Source: Streptomyces acidicola
GTDB taxonomy: Bacteria; Actinomycetota; Actinomycetes; Streptomycetales; Streptomycetaceae
Length of the DNA stretch: 41,952 nt
Assembly (NCBI RefSeq): GCF_009377235.1
Contig: NZ_VMNX01000063.1
Span: 1-41,952, forward strand
Direction: 5' to 3'
Shown: piece by piece, positions 23,979 through 32,399 of the stretch
How positions within the stretch are numbered: the first letter of the stretch is position 1
Layout: each line of letters begins with the position of its first letter
Notes under the pieces: model-generated
Told to the model about the DNA's origin: nothing
Seen by the model: only the letters and a program-made list of their open reading frames with translations
The model's database searches: none
Translations under genes and position numbers: made by a program

Positions 23979-24730
23979 CCATCGAGACCGTCGTGGAAGC
24001 GCACCAGGTCCGCAAGTCGTACGGCGACGTCGACGTCCTCAAGGGCATCGACCTGACGGTCCGGCAGGGCGAGGTCGTGCTCGTCCTGGGCCCGTCGGGC
24101 GGCGGCAAGAGCACGTTCCTGCGCACCCTCAACCATCTGGAGACCCCGGACTCGGGCACCGTCACCATCTGCGGCGAGCGGATCGGCTACGGCGAGAAGG
24201 GCGCGCTGCGCGAAAGCCGGATCGCCCTCCAGCGCAGGCGCACCGGGATGGTCTTCCAGCAGTTCAACCTGTTCCCGAACATGACCGCGCTCGACAATGT
24301 GGCGGCCGGCCCGGTGCACGTGAACCGCGTACCCAGGGCTGAGGCGCGCGCCGCGGCAGGCGAGCTGCTGGCCATGGTGGGCCTGGCCGACAAGACCGGC
24401 AACTACCCCGCCCAGCTCTCCGGCGGCCAGCAGCAGCGGGTGGCCATCGCCCGTGCCCTGGCCATGCGCCCGCAGCTGCTGCTCTTCGACGAACCGACAT
24501 CGGCGCTGGATCCGGAGATGGTCGGGGAAGTGCTCGATGTCATGGTCCGGCTCCGTGAGGAGGGCATGACCATGATCGTCGTCAGCCATGAGATGGGCTT
24601 CGCCCGAGCGGCGGCCGACCGGGTGGTGTTCATCAGCGACGGTGTGGTGGTGGAGGACAAGTCCCCGGACCTCTTCTTCGCCGCCCCGGAGCACCAACGC
24701 ACCCGCCAGTTCCTGGACCGGATCCTCTGA
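23975..24730 (+). CDS. ABC transporter ATP-binding protein (polar amino acid type)
   Basis: 251 residues. Walker A GPSGGGKST (39-47), Q-loop 'MVFQQFNLFPNMT', signature LSGGQQQR, Walker B 'LLLFDEPTSALD' and switch 'VVSHEMGF' are all intact. It energises the importer formed with the preceding permease and lipoprotein. It overlaps the permease stop by four bases. A dedicated ATPase contrasts with the sugar importer at 37459-40671, which has none. Confidence 0.92.
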   Translation: MTIETVVEAHQVRKSYGDVDVLKGIDLTVRQGEVVLVLGPSGGGKSTFLRTLNHLETPDSGTVTICGERIGYGEKGALRESRIALQRRRTGMVFQQFNLFPNMTALDNVAAGPVHVNRVPRAEARAAAGELLAMVGLADKTGNYPAQLSGGQQQRVAIARALAMRPQLLLFDEPTSALDPEMVGEVLDVMVRLREEGMTMIVVSHEMGFARAAADRVVFISDGVVVEDKSPDLFFAAPEHQRTRQFLDRIL

Positions 24731-24747
24731 CCTCTGTGAGCACTGCC

Positions 24748-25032
24748 ATGAGCACCGCCAAACGCACACCCCGTATCCCCGAGACCGTCACCGTGACCAT
24801 CGACGGCACCCGCACCCAGGCCTGGGCCGGCCAGTCCGTGACCGCCGCCCTGGTCGCGGCCGGCGTCTGGGCGCTGCGCCGCAACCCGGTCGACGGCCGG
24901 CTACGCGGCCCGTTCTGCGGAATGGGCGTCTGTCTGGAGTGCGAGGTGACCATCGACGGCCGCCCGGGCTCCCGCAGTTGCACCGCGCACGTCACCGACG
25001 GCATGGACATCCGGACGGCGACGCATGGCTGA
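24748..25032 (+). CDS. (2Fe-2S)-binding subunit of a three-part FAD dehydrogenase
   Basis: 94 residues from the ATG at 24748 (a GTG at 24736 is possible; ribosome sites are weak for both). The domain is a plant-type ferredoxin fold with 'CGMGVCLECEVTIDG' and a later Cys ('SRSCTAHV'). Small proteins of this kind are the gamma or A subunits of hydrogen cyanide synthase, octopine/nopaline oxidase and D-hydroxyproline dehydrogenase, passing electrons between flavin subunits or to a quinone. Its stop overlaps the next gene by 8 bases, so the complex is translated together. Confidence 0.85.
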   Translation: MSTAKRTPRIPETVTVTIDGTRTQAWAGQSVTAALVAAGVWALRRNPVDGRLRGPFCGMGVCLECEVTIDGRPGSRSCTAHVTDGMDIRTATHG

Positions 25033-26389
25033 CCTGGAGACGGACGTCGCGGTCGTCGGGGGCGGCCCCGCCGGACTGCACGCGGCGCTGGTGCTGGCGA
25101 GGGGCGGGCTGAACGTCGTACTCCTCGACGAGTCCGACGAACTGGGCGGCCAGTACTACAAGCGCCGGGCACCGCAACTGACCGCTGCCTTCGGTGACTT
25201 CCGCCCGCGCGGCACCGAACTCATCCGCGAGGTGCGGGCGGCGGGCGTCGCCTGCCGCACCGGCACACTGGTCTGGGGCGCCGAGGACGACGGGCGCACC
25301 CTTTTCACCTCGGATGTCCACACCGGCACCCTCGGCCGGGTCCGGGCCCGGGCCACGCTTGCCGCCACGGGCGCGTACGAACGTTCCCTGCCCTTTCCCG
25401 GATGGACGCTGCCGGGCGTGGTCACCCCCGGGTTCGCGCTGCACCTGGCCACCATGGACCGGGTGCCCGTGGGCCGGCGGGTCGTGCTGGCCGGGACGGG
25501 TCCCTTCCTGCTCCCGGTGGCCTGCGCGCTGCTGGAGGTTGGCGCCAGGATCGAGGCGCTGGTCGAGCTGAACCACCCGTACCGGCCAGGGGCGGACACG
25601 GCCGTCGGCGCACTGCGGCAGCCCGCACGGCTGGCGGAGGCGGCACGCTATCTCCTGACCCTCGCGCGTCACGGAGCGCGCGTCGAGCAGGGAGCCCGCG
25701 TTCTGGCCGCGTACGGCGGCACGCGGGTCGAGGCCGTGGAGATCGCTCAGGCGGACGGCAGGGTACGGCGGCTGGAGACCGACGCGGTGTGCGTGGGCTT
25801 CGGCTTCCGGCCCAGTACGGAACTGCCCCGGCTGCTGGGCTGCCGTACCGAGCCCGACCCGACCGGCACGGAACGGCTTCCGGTCGTCGACGCGGACGGC
25901 GCGACCTCGGTGGACGGGCTGTACGCCGCCGGGGACTGCGCCGGCATCGCGGGCGTGCACGCGGCGGGCGTACGGGGCGAGTTGGCCGCGCACGCGATCC
26001 TGCGCCGCCTGACCTCCGGCCCCGGCGACCCTCGCCGGGTGGCGGCACTGCACCGCCGGGCCCGCTCACTGAACCGTTTCGCGGCGCTGGCCGACCGCCT
26101 CTACCCGCTGCCCGCCGACGCCGTGGCCGCCATTCCCGACGCCACAGAGGTGTGCCGCTGCGAGGCGATCAGCGCGGGCGAGATCCGGCAGGCCGTCGCG
26201 ACCGGCTGGAACGACCTGCACGGCACCAAGGCCGCCACCCGGGCCGGTATGGGCCCCTGCCAGGGACGCGAGTGCGGGCACATCGTCGCCGCCCTCGCCG
26301 CGCGGGGCGAGCCGGAGTGCTTCGCCGCCCGCATGCCCCTGCGACCGCTGCCCATGGCCGCCACGGTCGAAGGAGAGGAGGACCGATGA
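25025..26389 (+). CDS. FAD/NAD(P)-binding oxidoreductase, alpha-type subunit with C-terminal Fe-S domain
   Basis: 454 residues. The FAD Rossmann motif 'VAVVGGGPAGLHAALVLARG' opens the protein. A second dinucleotide domain is seen around 'VVLAGTGPFLLPVA', and 'VDGLYAAGDCAGI' closes the FAD site. The tail 'EVCRCEAISAGEIRQAV' plus 'GMGPCQGRECG' is a BFD-like four-Cys iron-sulfur domain. This is the layout of HcnB, OoxA/NoxA and the large subunit of cis-4-hydroxy-D-proline dehydrogenase. It forms a complex with the ferredoxin-like and DAO-type neighbours, overlapping both genes. The substrate should be an amino or imino acid. Confidence 0.88.
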   Translation: MADLETDVAVVGGGPAGLHAALVLARGGLNVVLLDESDELGGQYYKRRAPQLTAAFGDFRPRGTELIREVRAAGVACRTGTLVWGAEDDGRTLFTSDVHTGTLGRVRARATLAATGAYERSLPFPGWTLPGVVTPGFALHLATMDRVPVGRRVVLAGTGPFLLPVACALLEVGARIEALVELNHPYRPGADTAVGALRQPARLAEAARYLLTLARHGARVEQGARVLAAYGGTRVEAVEIAQADGRVRRLETDAVCVGFGFRPSTELPRLLGCRTEPDPTGTERLPVVDADGATSVDGLYAAGDCAGIAGVHAAGVRGELAAHAILRRLTSGPGDPRRVAALHRRARSLNRFAALADRLYPLPADAVAAIPDATEVCRCEAISAGEIRQAVATGWNDLHGTKAATRAGMGPCQGRECGHIVAALAARGEPECFAARMPLRPLPMAATVEGEEDR

Positions 26390-27543
26390 ACCGGCCCGAC
26401 GTCATCGTCATCGGCGCCGGCATCCTCGGCGCGAGCACCGCCTTCCACCTCGCCGAACGCGGTCATCGTGTCGTGGTGCTGGAGCGCGGCGCACCCAACC
26501 GCGAAGGCTCCGGCACCACGGCCGGCAACCTCCACATCCAGGCCATCCACACCCGTCGCCCCGGCCAGGAGGTCCCGGTCGACAGCGCCCGTCTGCTGCC
26601 GCTTCAGCGCCGGGCGTCCGACCACTGGGCGCAGATCGAGGAACGGCTCGGCGCCGACGTGGAGTTGCGGCGCGGCGGCGGCTTCATGGTCGCCGAAACC
26701 GCCGCACAGGAAGAGGAGCTGCGCGAGAAGCACGAGTGGGAACGAGCGGCGGGCATCCCCACCGAGGTACTCACCGGCGACGAGGCCCGTGAGCGGCTGC
26801 CATTGCTGTCGCAGCGGGTGCGCGCCGCCAGTTGGTGCCCGCTCGACGGCTATGCCAACCCGCTCCTGATCACCCCAGCCTATCTGGCCGCCGCCCGTCG
26901 CCACGGCGCCCACCTGCACCCGTTCACCCCGGTGACGGGCATCCAGCGGATCGGTGACGGCTACACGGTGCGTTCGGGCGACCGCAGTTGGACGGCGCCG
27001 GTCGTCGTCGACGTGGCGGGGCCGTGGATCACCGACATCGCCGCGCTGGCCGGAATCCACGTCCGTATGTCACCGGTGGCGATCCAGATGCACGTGACCG
27101 TACGCGTACCGCCGGTGATGCACCACCTGGTTCAGCACATCGGCGAAGGCATGTCGGTCAAGCAGGTCAGCGCCGGCAACCTGCTGATCGGCGGTGGCTG
27201 GCCCGCCGCCCGCCTGGACATGGACGGCCGCAGCACCGTCAGCCTGCCGAGCATGGCCGGCAACCTTGCCCAGGCGGGGCGGATCCTGCCGTTCCTGGGC
27301 GATCTGCGGCTGCTGCGCATGTGGGCCGGACCGCTCGCAGCGACCCCGGACGAGATGCCGGTGATCGGCGAGGTCCCGGGCCACCCCGGGTTCTTCGTCG
27401 CGGGCGGCACCTACGCGTTCACCCTGGCGCCCGTGTGGGGGGACACGCTGGCCCGGCTGATCGCCGGTGAGGCCCCCGCCGACCCGGTGGACGATCTCGG
27501 CCCCGGCCGCCTGATGTACGACGCCACCACCCCCGTTCTCTGA
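26386..27543 (+). CDS. FAD-dependent oxidoreductase, DAO-type catalytic subunit
   Basis: 385 residues of the D-amino-acid-oxidase/glycine-oxidase fold. The dinucleotide motif is 'VIVIGAGILGASTAFHLAER' at the start, 'SGTTAGNLHIQA' lies where FAD is held, and 'GFFVAGGTYAFTLAPVWG' completes the site near the C-terminus. In HCN synthase, opine oxidases and D-hydroxyproline dehydrogenase this subunit carries substrate oxidation. Start ATG at 26386 overlaps the previous stop, with AGGAGAGGAGG upstream. It probably oxidises a cyclic or N-substituted amino acid to an imine. Confidence 0.88.
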   Translation: MNRPDVIVIGAGILGASTAFHLAERGHRVVVLERGAPNREGSGTTAGNLHIQAIHTRRPGQEVPVDSARLLPLQRRASDHWAQIEERLGADVELRRGGGFMVAETAAQEEELREKHEWERAAGIPTEVLTGDEARERLPLLSQRVRAASWCPLDGYANPLLITPAYLAAARRHGAHLHPFTPVTGIQRIGDGYTVRSGDRSWTAPVVVDVAGPWITDIAALAGIHVRMSPVAIQMHVTVRVPPVMHHLVQHIGEGMSVKQVSAGNLLIGGGWPAARLDMDGRSTVSLPSMAGNLAQAGRILPFLGDLRLLRMWAGPLAATPDEMPVIGEVPGHPGFFVAGGTYAFTLAPVWGDTLARLIAGEAPADPVDDLGPGRLMYDATTPVL

Positions 27544-27570
27544 ACCCGTCGACGAGAGAGGCACCGCACC

Positions 27571-27954
27571 ATGACCACCCTGAAGATGTTTGTCAACGGC
27601 CAGGCGATGTCGGGAGGATCCCTCAACCACGCGCTGCGCGACGCCCGCCTGCTCGGTCCCGCCCGCACGGCACCCGCCTACCGCTTCTACTCCGTACGTG
27701 ACGAGTTCCCCGGTCTCCACCCGGTCACGGAGGGCGGCGCGGCGATCCGGGGCGAGGTGTACGAGGTCGGTTACGAGGTGTTGCGCGAGAAGCTGCTCCC
27801 CGAGGAGCCGGCGGAGCTCGAACTGGGCGTCATCACCCTGGAGGACGGCTCGGGTTCGTTCTCGATGCGGATGCGCGCCCAGGCGCTGACGGCCCCCGGC
27901 GTCACGGACATCACCAAGCACGGCGGCTGGCACGCCTACCTGTCCACCCGCTGA
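27571..27954 (+). CDS. Stand-alone allophanate-hydrolase C-terminal-like domain
   Basis: 127 residues. The order 'FVNGQAMSGGSLNHALRDA', 'RTAPAYRFYSV', 'TEGGAAIRGEVYEV', 'LGVITLEDGS' and 'DITKHGGWHAYL' matches the C-terminal domain of allophanate hydrolase (AtzF/DUR1), a gamma-glutamylcyclotransferase-like barrel. That domain normally follows an amidase domain and is reported to decarboxylate the intermediate; here it is free. No amidase domain is fused or adjacent. It sits between the dehydrogenase and the hydantoinase, so it probably acts on, or helps release, the ring-opened product. ATG with GAGAGG upstream. Domain identity is likely; activity is unknown. Confidence 0.72.
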   Translation: MTTLKMFVNGQAMSGGSLNHALRDARLLGPARTAPAYRFYSVRDEFPGLHPVTEGGAAIRGEVYEVGYEVLREKLLPEEPAELELGVITLEDGSGSFSMRMRAQALTAPGVTDITKHGGWHAYLSTR

Positions 27955-27995
27955 CCGTCGATTCCCGCCTTTCACCTGCTCGTTGGAGGTCTCTC

Positions 27996-29408
27996 ATGTC
28001 CTATCCGCAGCCGATCGACCTCGTCGTCCGAGGTGGCACCGTGGTCAACGCCGACTGGCAGGGCGCCGCCGACGTCCTGATCGGCGGCGGAAAGGTGCTC
28101 GGAGTGGTGGAACCGGGCGCGTACCGCTCGGCGCAGCCCCCCGGCACCACCGAGATCGACGCCTCCGGGCGCCTCGTACTCCCCGGCGGTGTGGACCCGC
28201 ACTGCCATGTCGGCTTCACCTCCGGGGACTTCACCTCCCTGGACGACTACCTGCAGGCGACCACCGCCGCTGTCTTCGGCGGTACGACGACGATCGTGGA
28301 CTTCGCCATCCCGCGCCCCGGCGAGAACCCGGCCGACGTCGCCGCGGCCCAGCGAGCCAAGGCGGAGCAGGGCCTGTGTGACAGCGCGCTGCACGCGTGT
28401 GTGGTCGAGTGGGACGACACGGTGCCGGAACAGCTGCGGTCGCTGACCGCCGACGGCATCGTCACGGTGAAGATGTTCACGACGTATCGCGGCGAGACCA
28501 TGGCCGACGAGAAGACGATCCTCAATGTGATGACGACACTGCGGGATCTGGGCGGCATGGTTGTCATCCACTGCGAGGCCGACCACATCATCGCCGACAC
28601 GCAGGAGCGCGGCGAGGCGGCCGGCACGATCGGCGCATGCCACCACGCCGATACGAGGCCGGAGCTGGCCGAGAACGCGTCGGTGGCGGAGATCCTGGCG
28701 ATCGCCGAGTCGGTCGCGGCTCCCGTCTACTTCGTCCACCAGTCGACGCCCGAGGCGGTGGACCTGGTGGCGCGGGCCCGGGGCCGAGGGGTGCGCGCCT
28801 TCACGGAGACGGTGGCCCATCATCTGACCCTGGACGACACGGCGTACGCGGGCCCGCATCCGGAGCGCTTCGTGTGCTGCCCCCCGCTCCGCGACGCCGG
28901 CACGGTGGCGGGACTGCGGTCACGGGTGCTGATGGGTCAGGTGGCGACGATCGGCAGCGATCACTGCTGCTACGACACCGCCCAGAAGGAGTCGGTGAGC
29001 CACGACGTGCGGGCGATGCCCAACGGCCTGCCGGGGGTGGAGACGCGCATGCCGGTGGTCTTCAGCGAACTGGTGGTCAAGGGCGGTCTGCCGGCCGGGC
29101 GCTTCGTCGAGGTGATGTGCGCCAACCCGGCCAGGCTCAACGGCCTCTACCCCCGCAAGGGGGTCATCGCCCCCGGCTCGGACGCGGACCTGGCCGTCTG
29201 GGACCCCGCGGTCACGCGGACCGTCCGCAGCGCGAACCTGCACATGGCGACGGACTACACACCGTACGAGGGCATGCAGATCACCGGCTGGCCGGAGACC
29301 GTTGTGGTGGGCGGACGGCTCGTCGTGGCGGCGGGCCGGCTCACGGCGCCCGAACCTCTCGGCCGTCACCTGCGCTCGGGCCCGCTGAGCCGGTCTCTGG
29401 TCTGCTGA
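27996..29408 (+). CDS. Hydantoinase/dihydropyrimidinase-family cyclic amidohydrolase
   Basis: 470 residues. The full two-zinc site is visible: H69 and H71 ('DPHCHVGF', usually DPHTH), carboxylated Lys K159 ('VTVKMF'), H192 ('VVIHCEAD'), H248 ('YFVHQST') and D322 ('IGSDHC'). Y164 ('FTTY') matches the catalytic tyrosine of D-hydantoinase. The enzyme opens cyclic amide or ureide rings such as hydantoins and dihydropyrimidines. ATG at 27996 follows TTGGAGG. As last gene of the operon it implies that a ring-containing nitrogen compound is the substrate or an intermediate. No carbamoylase is present, which makes classical hydantoin-to-amino-acid conversion incomplete. Confidence 0.88.
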   Translation: MSYPQPIDLVVRGGTVVNADWQGAADVLIGGGKVLGVVEPGAYRSAQPPGTTEIDASGRLVLPGGVDPHCHVGFTSGDFTSLDDYLQATTAAVFGGTTTIVDFAIPRPGENPADVAAAQRAKAEQGLCDSALHACVVEWDDTVPEQLRSLTADGIVTVKMFTTYRGETMADEKTILNVMTTLRDLGGMVVIHCEADHIIADTQERGEAAGTIGACHHADTRPELAENASVAEILAIAESVAAPVYFVHQSTPEAVDLVARARGRGVRAFTETVAHHLTLDDTAYAGPHPERFVCCPPLRDAGTVAGLRSRVLMGQVATIGSDHCCYDTAQKESVSHDVRAMPNGLPGVETRMPVVFSELVVKGGLPAGRFVEVMCANPARLNGLYPRKGVIAPGSDADLAVWDPAVTRTVRSANLHMATDYTPYEGMQITGWPETVVVGGRLVVAAGRLTAPEPLGRHLRSGPLSRSLVC

Positions 29409-29466
29409 CCTCCACGGAGGCCAACGGCCTTGACGCACAACGGCGGGCGGCGGCCCCGGCGGCGCG

Positions 29467-29568
29467 AAAGGTGCCGTCGCGGAGCATCGCGAAGAGCACG
29501 TCGCCCTGTCGCCTGGCGAGGCAGAGGAAGGCTTGGGTGTGGTGCTTTCCCTGGGCGGTCTTCCTGTC
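29467..29568 (-). mobile_element. IS110-family transposase fragment
   Basis: The - strand reads 'DRKTAQGKHHTQAFLCLARR' followed by 'QGDVLFAMLRDGTF', which matches the extreme C-terminal region of IS110-family transposases. Only about 34 residues survive and the flanking frame is unrelated, so this is a relic. No insertion-sequence ends are apparent. Confidence 0.65.
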
Positions 29569-29642
29569 TGGTGGGCCGGGAGACCGGGTTGGCCAGAGGG
29601 CCAGGGCGGACAAGGCCGGCAGCGACCGGCTGCAGACCGATC

Positions 29643-29849
29643 TGGCAGACCTGCGCCGAGCTGGACGAGGACCGCGGCCGTGACCCGATCGGTGCTTGGC
29701 AGCAGGCCCGCCACTGCTACACCCAGGCCCGGGACCACGCCGGCGCCGCCCTCGCGACCGCCCGGCTCGGGCAGGCCGTGGTCGCGGCAGGATGCGCCGA
29801 GGAGGCGCTGGCCCTCCTGACCGGTGCTACCGCCTGCCTTTCCGGCGCC
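29643..29849 (+). pseudogene. TPR-like repeat fragment
   Basis: The + strand frame contains 'AWQQARHCYTQARDHAGAA' and 'LGQAVVAAGCAEEALALL', the pattern of tetratricopeptide repeats found in large actinomycete regulators. Flanking sequence in the same frame is arginine-rich and unnatural. A leftover from a larger gene is most likely. Confidence 0.45.
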
Positions 29850-30174
29850 ACAACACGTTGCGGGCCGTCCCGCGTACGCTTCACGCCGACAGCTCCCGCA
29901 GCTGAGCGATCCGCGTGGCGTGGCCGGTCAGCGGATGCTGCCGGACCACTGCGGGAGTGGGAAATTCCAACTTCCTCGTGGAGATCCGCCCTCTTCGGCG
30001 GGAGGCCCCTGCCGACTCGGTAGCAGCGTGCAAGCTGCCTGGCTGCCGGGCAGATGGAGGGATCTCCGGCACAGCTCCGGCTTTTCGGTGATGCGGGACC
30101 GATGGCACGCGGCCCGCAGGCCCCGCAGAGCGGTGCGTTTGCGGGGGAGTGTTGCCTTCCTGGATTCGGGGTTG

Positions 30175-31200
30175 TCAGCTTCCGGGCGGAGGGACTGCGG
30201 CAGGTGCGGAGTCCCGGAGGATGAGGGTGTGGGGCAGCACGGTGACCCGGGGGACGTCGTGGCCCGCGACGGCGGCGAGGAGAGTGTCCACCGCGCGGCG
30301 GCCGTAGGCGTCGAGGTCAGTGCTCACGCAGGTCAGGGACGGTCGCATGTAGGCAGCCACGGGGACGTCTTCACAGACGATGATCGCCACGTCGTCCGGG
30401 ACGTCGAGATCTCGTTCTGCCAGTGCGCGAAGGGCACCGAGGGCCATCGGTACGTTGGCCGCGACGATCCCCTCGGGAATGGTCCCTTCGGCGAGGAGGG
30501 CTGCGACGGCTCGCATCGCGGGCTCGGTCTGGAAGCCGCCGTCGAGCATGAGCCGGGGTTGGGTACGGTGGCCGGCGTCACGGCAGCCCGCCCGGTAGCC
30601 GTCGGCGAGGCGTTGTGAGTACGCGGAGGCCCCGCCGCCGAGGAAGGCCACTGGCCAGCGCCCCAGGTCCAGCAGATGCCGGGTGGCGTCATGGGCCGCG
30701 GCCGTGCGGTCCACGACCACGGCAGGGACCGGGACGGACTGGAGGTGCTGGGAGGTGGTGACGGCGGCGATGTCTTGCGCGAGGAAGGCCGTCAGCGCCT
30801 CGTGGACGGCCGGGACGTCCAGGTTGTCGGCGGTCGCGATGAGGATGCCGTCGATGCCGCGCTTCGGCAGGGAACGCAGGAAGCCGACCAGCCGGTCCTG
30901 CCTGTGGTCGAGGTCGCAGAGCAGGACGCTGTAGCCCTTTTCCTCGGCCGCCAGTTCCACGGCCTTCGCCAGGCGACCGTGGAACGGCTGGGCGATGTCG
31001 CCGACCAGCAGGGCCAGAGTCTCGAACGTGCCACGGCGCAGCCCCCGGGCAAACGTGCTGGGCTGGTAGTTGAGACGTGCTATCGCGGCGAGGACCCGGT
31101 CCCGCTTGTCCGGGGTGACGATATCGGGCTGGTTGAGTACACGGGAAACAGTGGATGGTGACACTCCGGCGGCGCGCGCGACGTCGCTGATGTTGACCAT
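30175..31200 (-). CDS. LacI-family regulator of the sulfatase locus
   Basis: 341 residues from the ATG at 31200. The helix-turn-helix is 'VNISDVARAAGVSPSTVSRV' at the very N-terminus, the hinge 'STFARGLRRG', and the ligand domain contains 'DLGRWPVAFLGGGASAYSQR' and 'DVPDDVAIIVCEDVPVAAYM'. LacI proteins with this domain usually respond to sugars or nucleosides. It is the only regulator in the locus and the best candidate to bind the four TGAAATCGATTTCA-like sites upstream. I see no such site in its own promoter, so its own control is unclear. It lies 225 bp downstream of the nucleoside-hydrolase gene on the same strand. Confidence 0.87.
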   Translation of the reverse strand: MVNISDVARAAGVSPSTVSRVLNQPDIVTPDKRDRVLAAIARLNYQPSTFARGLRRGTFETLALLVGDIAQPFHGRLAKAVELAAEEKGYSVLLCDLDHRQDRLVGFLRSLPKRGIDGILIATADNLDVPAVHEALTAFLAQDIAAVTTSQHLQSVPVPAVVVDRTAAAHDATRHLLDLGRWPVAFLGGGASAYSQRLADGYRAGCRDAGHRTQPRLMLDGGFQTEPAMRAVAALLAEGTIPEGIVAANVPMALGALRALAERDLDVPDDVAIIVCEDVPVAAYMRPSLTCVSTDLDAYGRRAVDTLLAAVAGHDVPRVTVLPHTLILRDSAPAAVPPPGS

Positions 31201-31425
31201 GGCCACCGTTCCGGATCGGATTGTCTTCTGTGGGCAGCTTACCGTGGGTGATTGACCCACAGCCGCCCGCGAACAGCGCGTACAGGTCTGGCCGGACGCC
31301 CCGCAACGGCATGGCACCGTCGGCACTTGTGTCCACCGTCCGGGCTGGCCGTGGGCCGTGCCGACGCCCGCCTGGGTTCAGGGCTGTTCTTCTCTCGGGG
31401 CGGGCCGGGCAGACAGTGTCCGGCG

Positions 31426-32391
31426 TCAGACCGTGACGCCGCTGACGGTATCGAGGAACAGCCGTTGGTAGCGTTCGCGGTCGACCCCCAATGCGACATC
31501 GATGCGCCGTGCGGTGCCGCGGCCGGGCGGGGGAGTGTCGTGTGTGCTGGTGCGGTGGTCGACGACGGTCTGTCCGCGGGTCTGCTCACCGACCAGGCAC
31601 ACCTCAACAGGCAGCGTGCGCGTGGTGAGTCCGGCCGGGTCGGCGACCGCGCACACCGCTCCGGCGTCGCCGATCGACCCTCCCCCCGGTATCGGGATGC
31701 GTGTGTCACCGCCGGAAGCCATCGCCCGATGGCGCAGAAGCCGCCCAGCCAGGTTTGCCCCGCTGTCCGTGTGGAGGATCAGCTTGTCGATGTCCTCGCT
31801 CCCCAGCGCCACCTCGTAGAAGACATCGAGTCCGTACATCGTCATCGGCACACCGGAGCCGAGCACGATCGCGGCAGCCTCCGGGTCGTGCCAGACGTTG
31901 AACTCCGCGACTGCCGTGGCGTTGCCGACGGCAGCCGAGCCGCCCATGAAGACGATCCGTTCGAGGTTGCCGGCCACTTCGGGGTAGGCGCGCAGCAGCA
32001 GCGCGATGTTCGTCATCGGTGCCAGCGGCACCAGCGTCACCGGGTCCGGGCTGGCGAGTATCTCGCGCCGCATCAGTTCCACCGCATGGATGTCGACCGG
32101 CTGCCGGATCGGTGTGGGAAGGTCGAGGTCGGCGAGCCCGTCCTGGCCGTGGACGTGAGTGGCGTCATGTGGTTCGGCGAGCAACGGCCGTTCGGCACCG
32201 CGCGCGACCGGCACGTCGTCGGCACCGGCCGCTTCCAGGACGGTAAGGGTGTTGCGGACGACGGCGTCCACGTGCGTGTTGCCCGCCACGCAGCTGACCG
32301 CACGGAGCCGCAGGCCGGGATGGCGTACGGCGAACAGGATGGCGAGCGCGTCGTCCACACCGGTGTCGACGTCGAGGATGATGTTCTTCAC
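31426..32391 (-). CDS. Nucleoside hydrolase-like protein (IunH family)
   Basis: 321 residues. The calcium-binding 'DVDTGVDDALA' (from D7) and the ribose-binding 'EFNVWHDPEAA' are typical of inosine-uridine nucleoside hydrolases, which cut the N-glycosidic bond of ribonucleosides. Two usual histidines are absent: the common 'LDVTH' is 'LDVFYEV', and the C-terminal 'HDP(L)AVA' is 'GDAGAVCAV'. It may therefore use an unusual substrate or be impaired. GTG start 8 bp after the sulfatase 1 stop, so it is co-transcribed with a sulfatase. It may split a glycosidic bond freed by desulfation. Confidence 0.82.
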   Translation of the reverse strand: MKNIILDVDTGVDDALAILFAVRHPGLRLRAVSCVAGNTHVDAVVRNTLTVLEAAGADDVPVARGAERPLLAEPHDATHVHGQDGLADLDLPTPIRQPVDIHAVELMRREILASPDPVTLVPLAPMTNIALLLRAYPEVAGNLERIVFMGGSAAVGNATAVAEFNVWHDPEAAAIVLGSGVPMTMYGLDVFYEVALGSEDIDKLILHTDSGANLAGRLLRHRAMASGGDTRIPIPGGGSIGDAGAVCAVADPAGLTTRTLPVEVCLVGEQTRGQTVVDHRTSTHDTPPPGRGTARRIDVALGVDRERYQRLFLDTVSGVTV

Positions 32392-32399
32392 GGCCGGGA

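Larger units (their letters stand above)
29409..30174. other. 766-bp scar region without an intact gene
   Basis: Between the hydantoinase and the second LacI gene no frame has both a start and natural composition over its length. Two fragments are recognisable: an IS110 transposase piece (29467-29568) and a TPR-like piece (29643-29849). From 29850 to 30174 I see nothing I can name. Confidence 0.6.

Noticed and set aside
24736..24747. GTG start for the (2Fe-2S) protein
   Set aside because: Neither start has a strong ribosome site. The ATG at 24748 was preferred, but the GTG adds only four residues and cannot be excluded.
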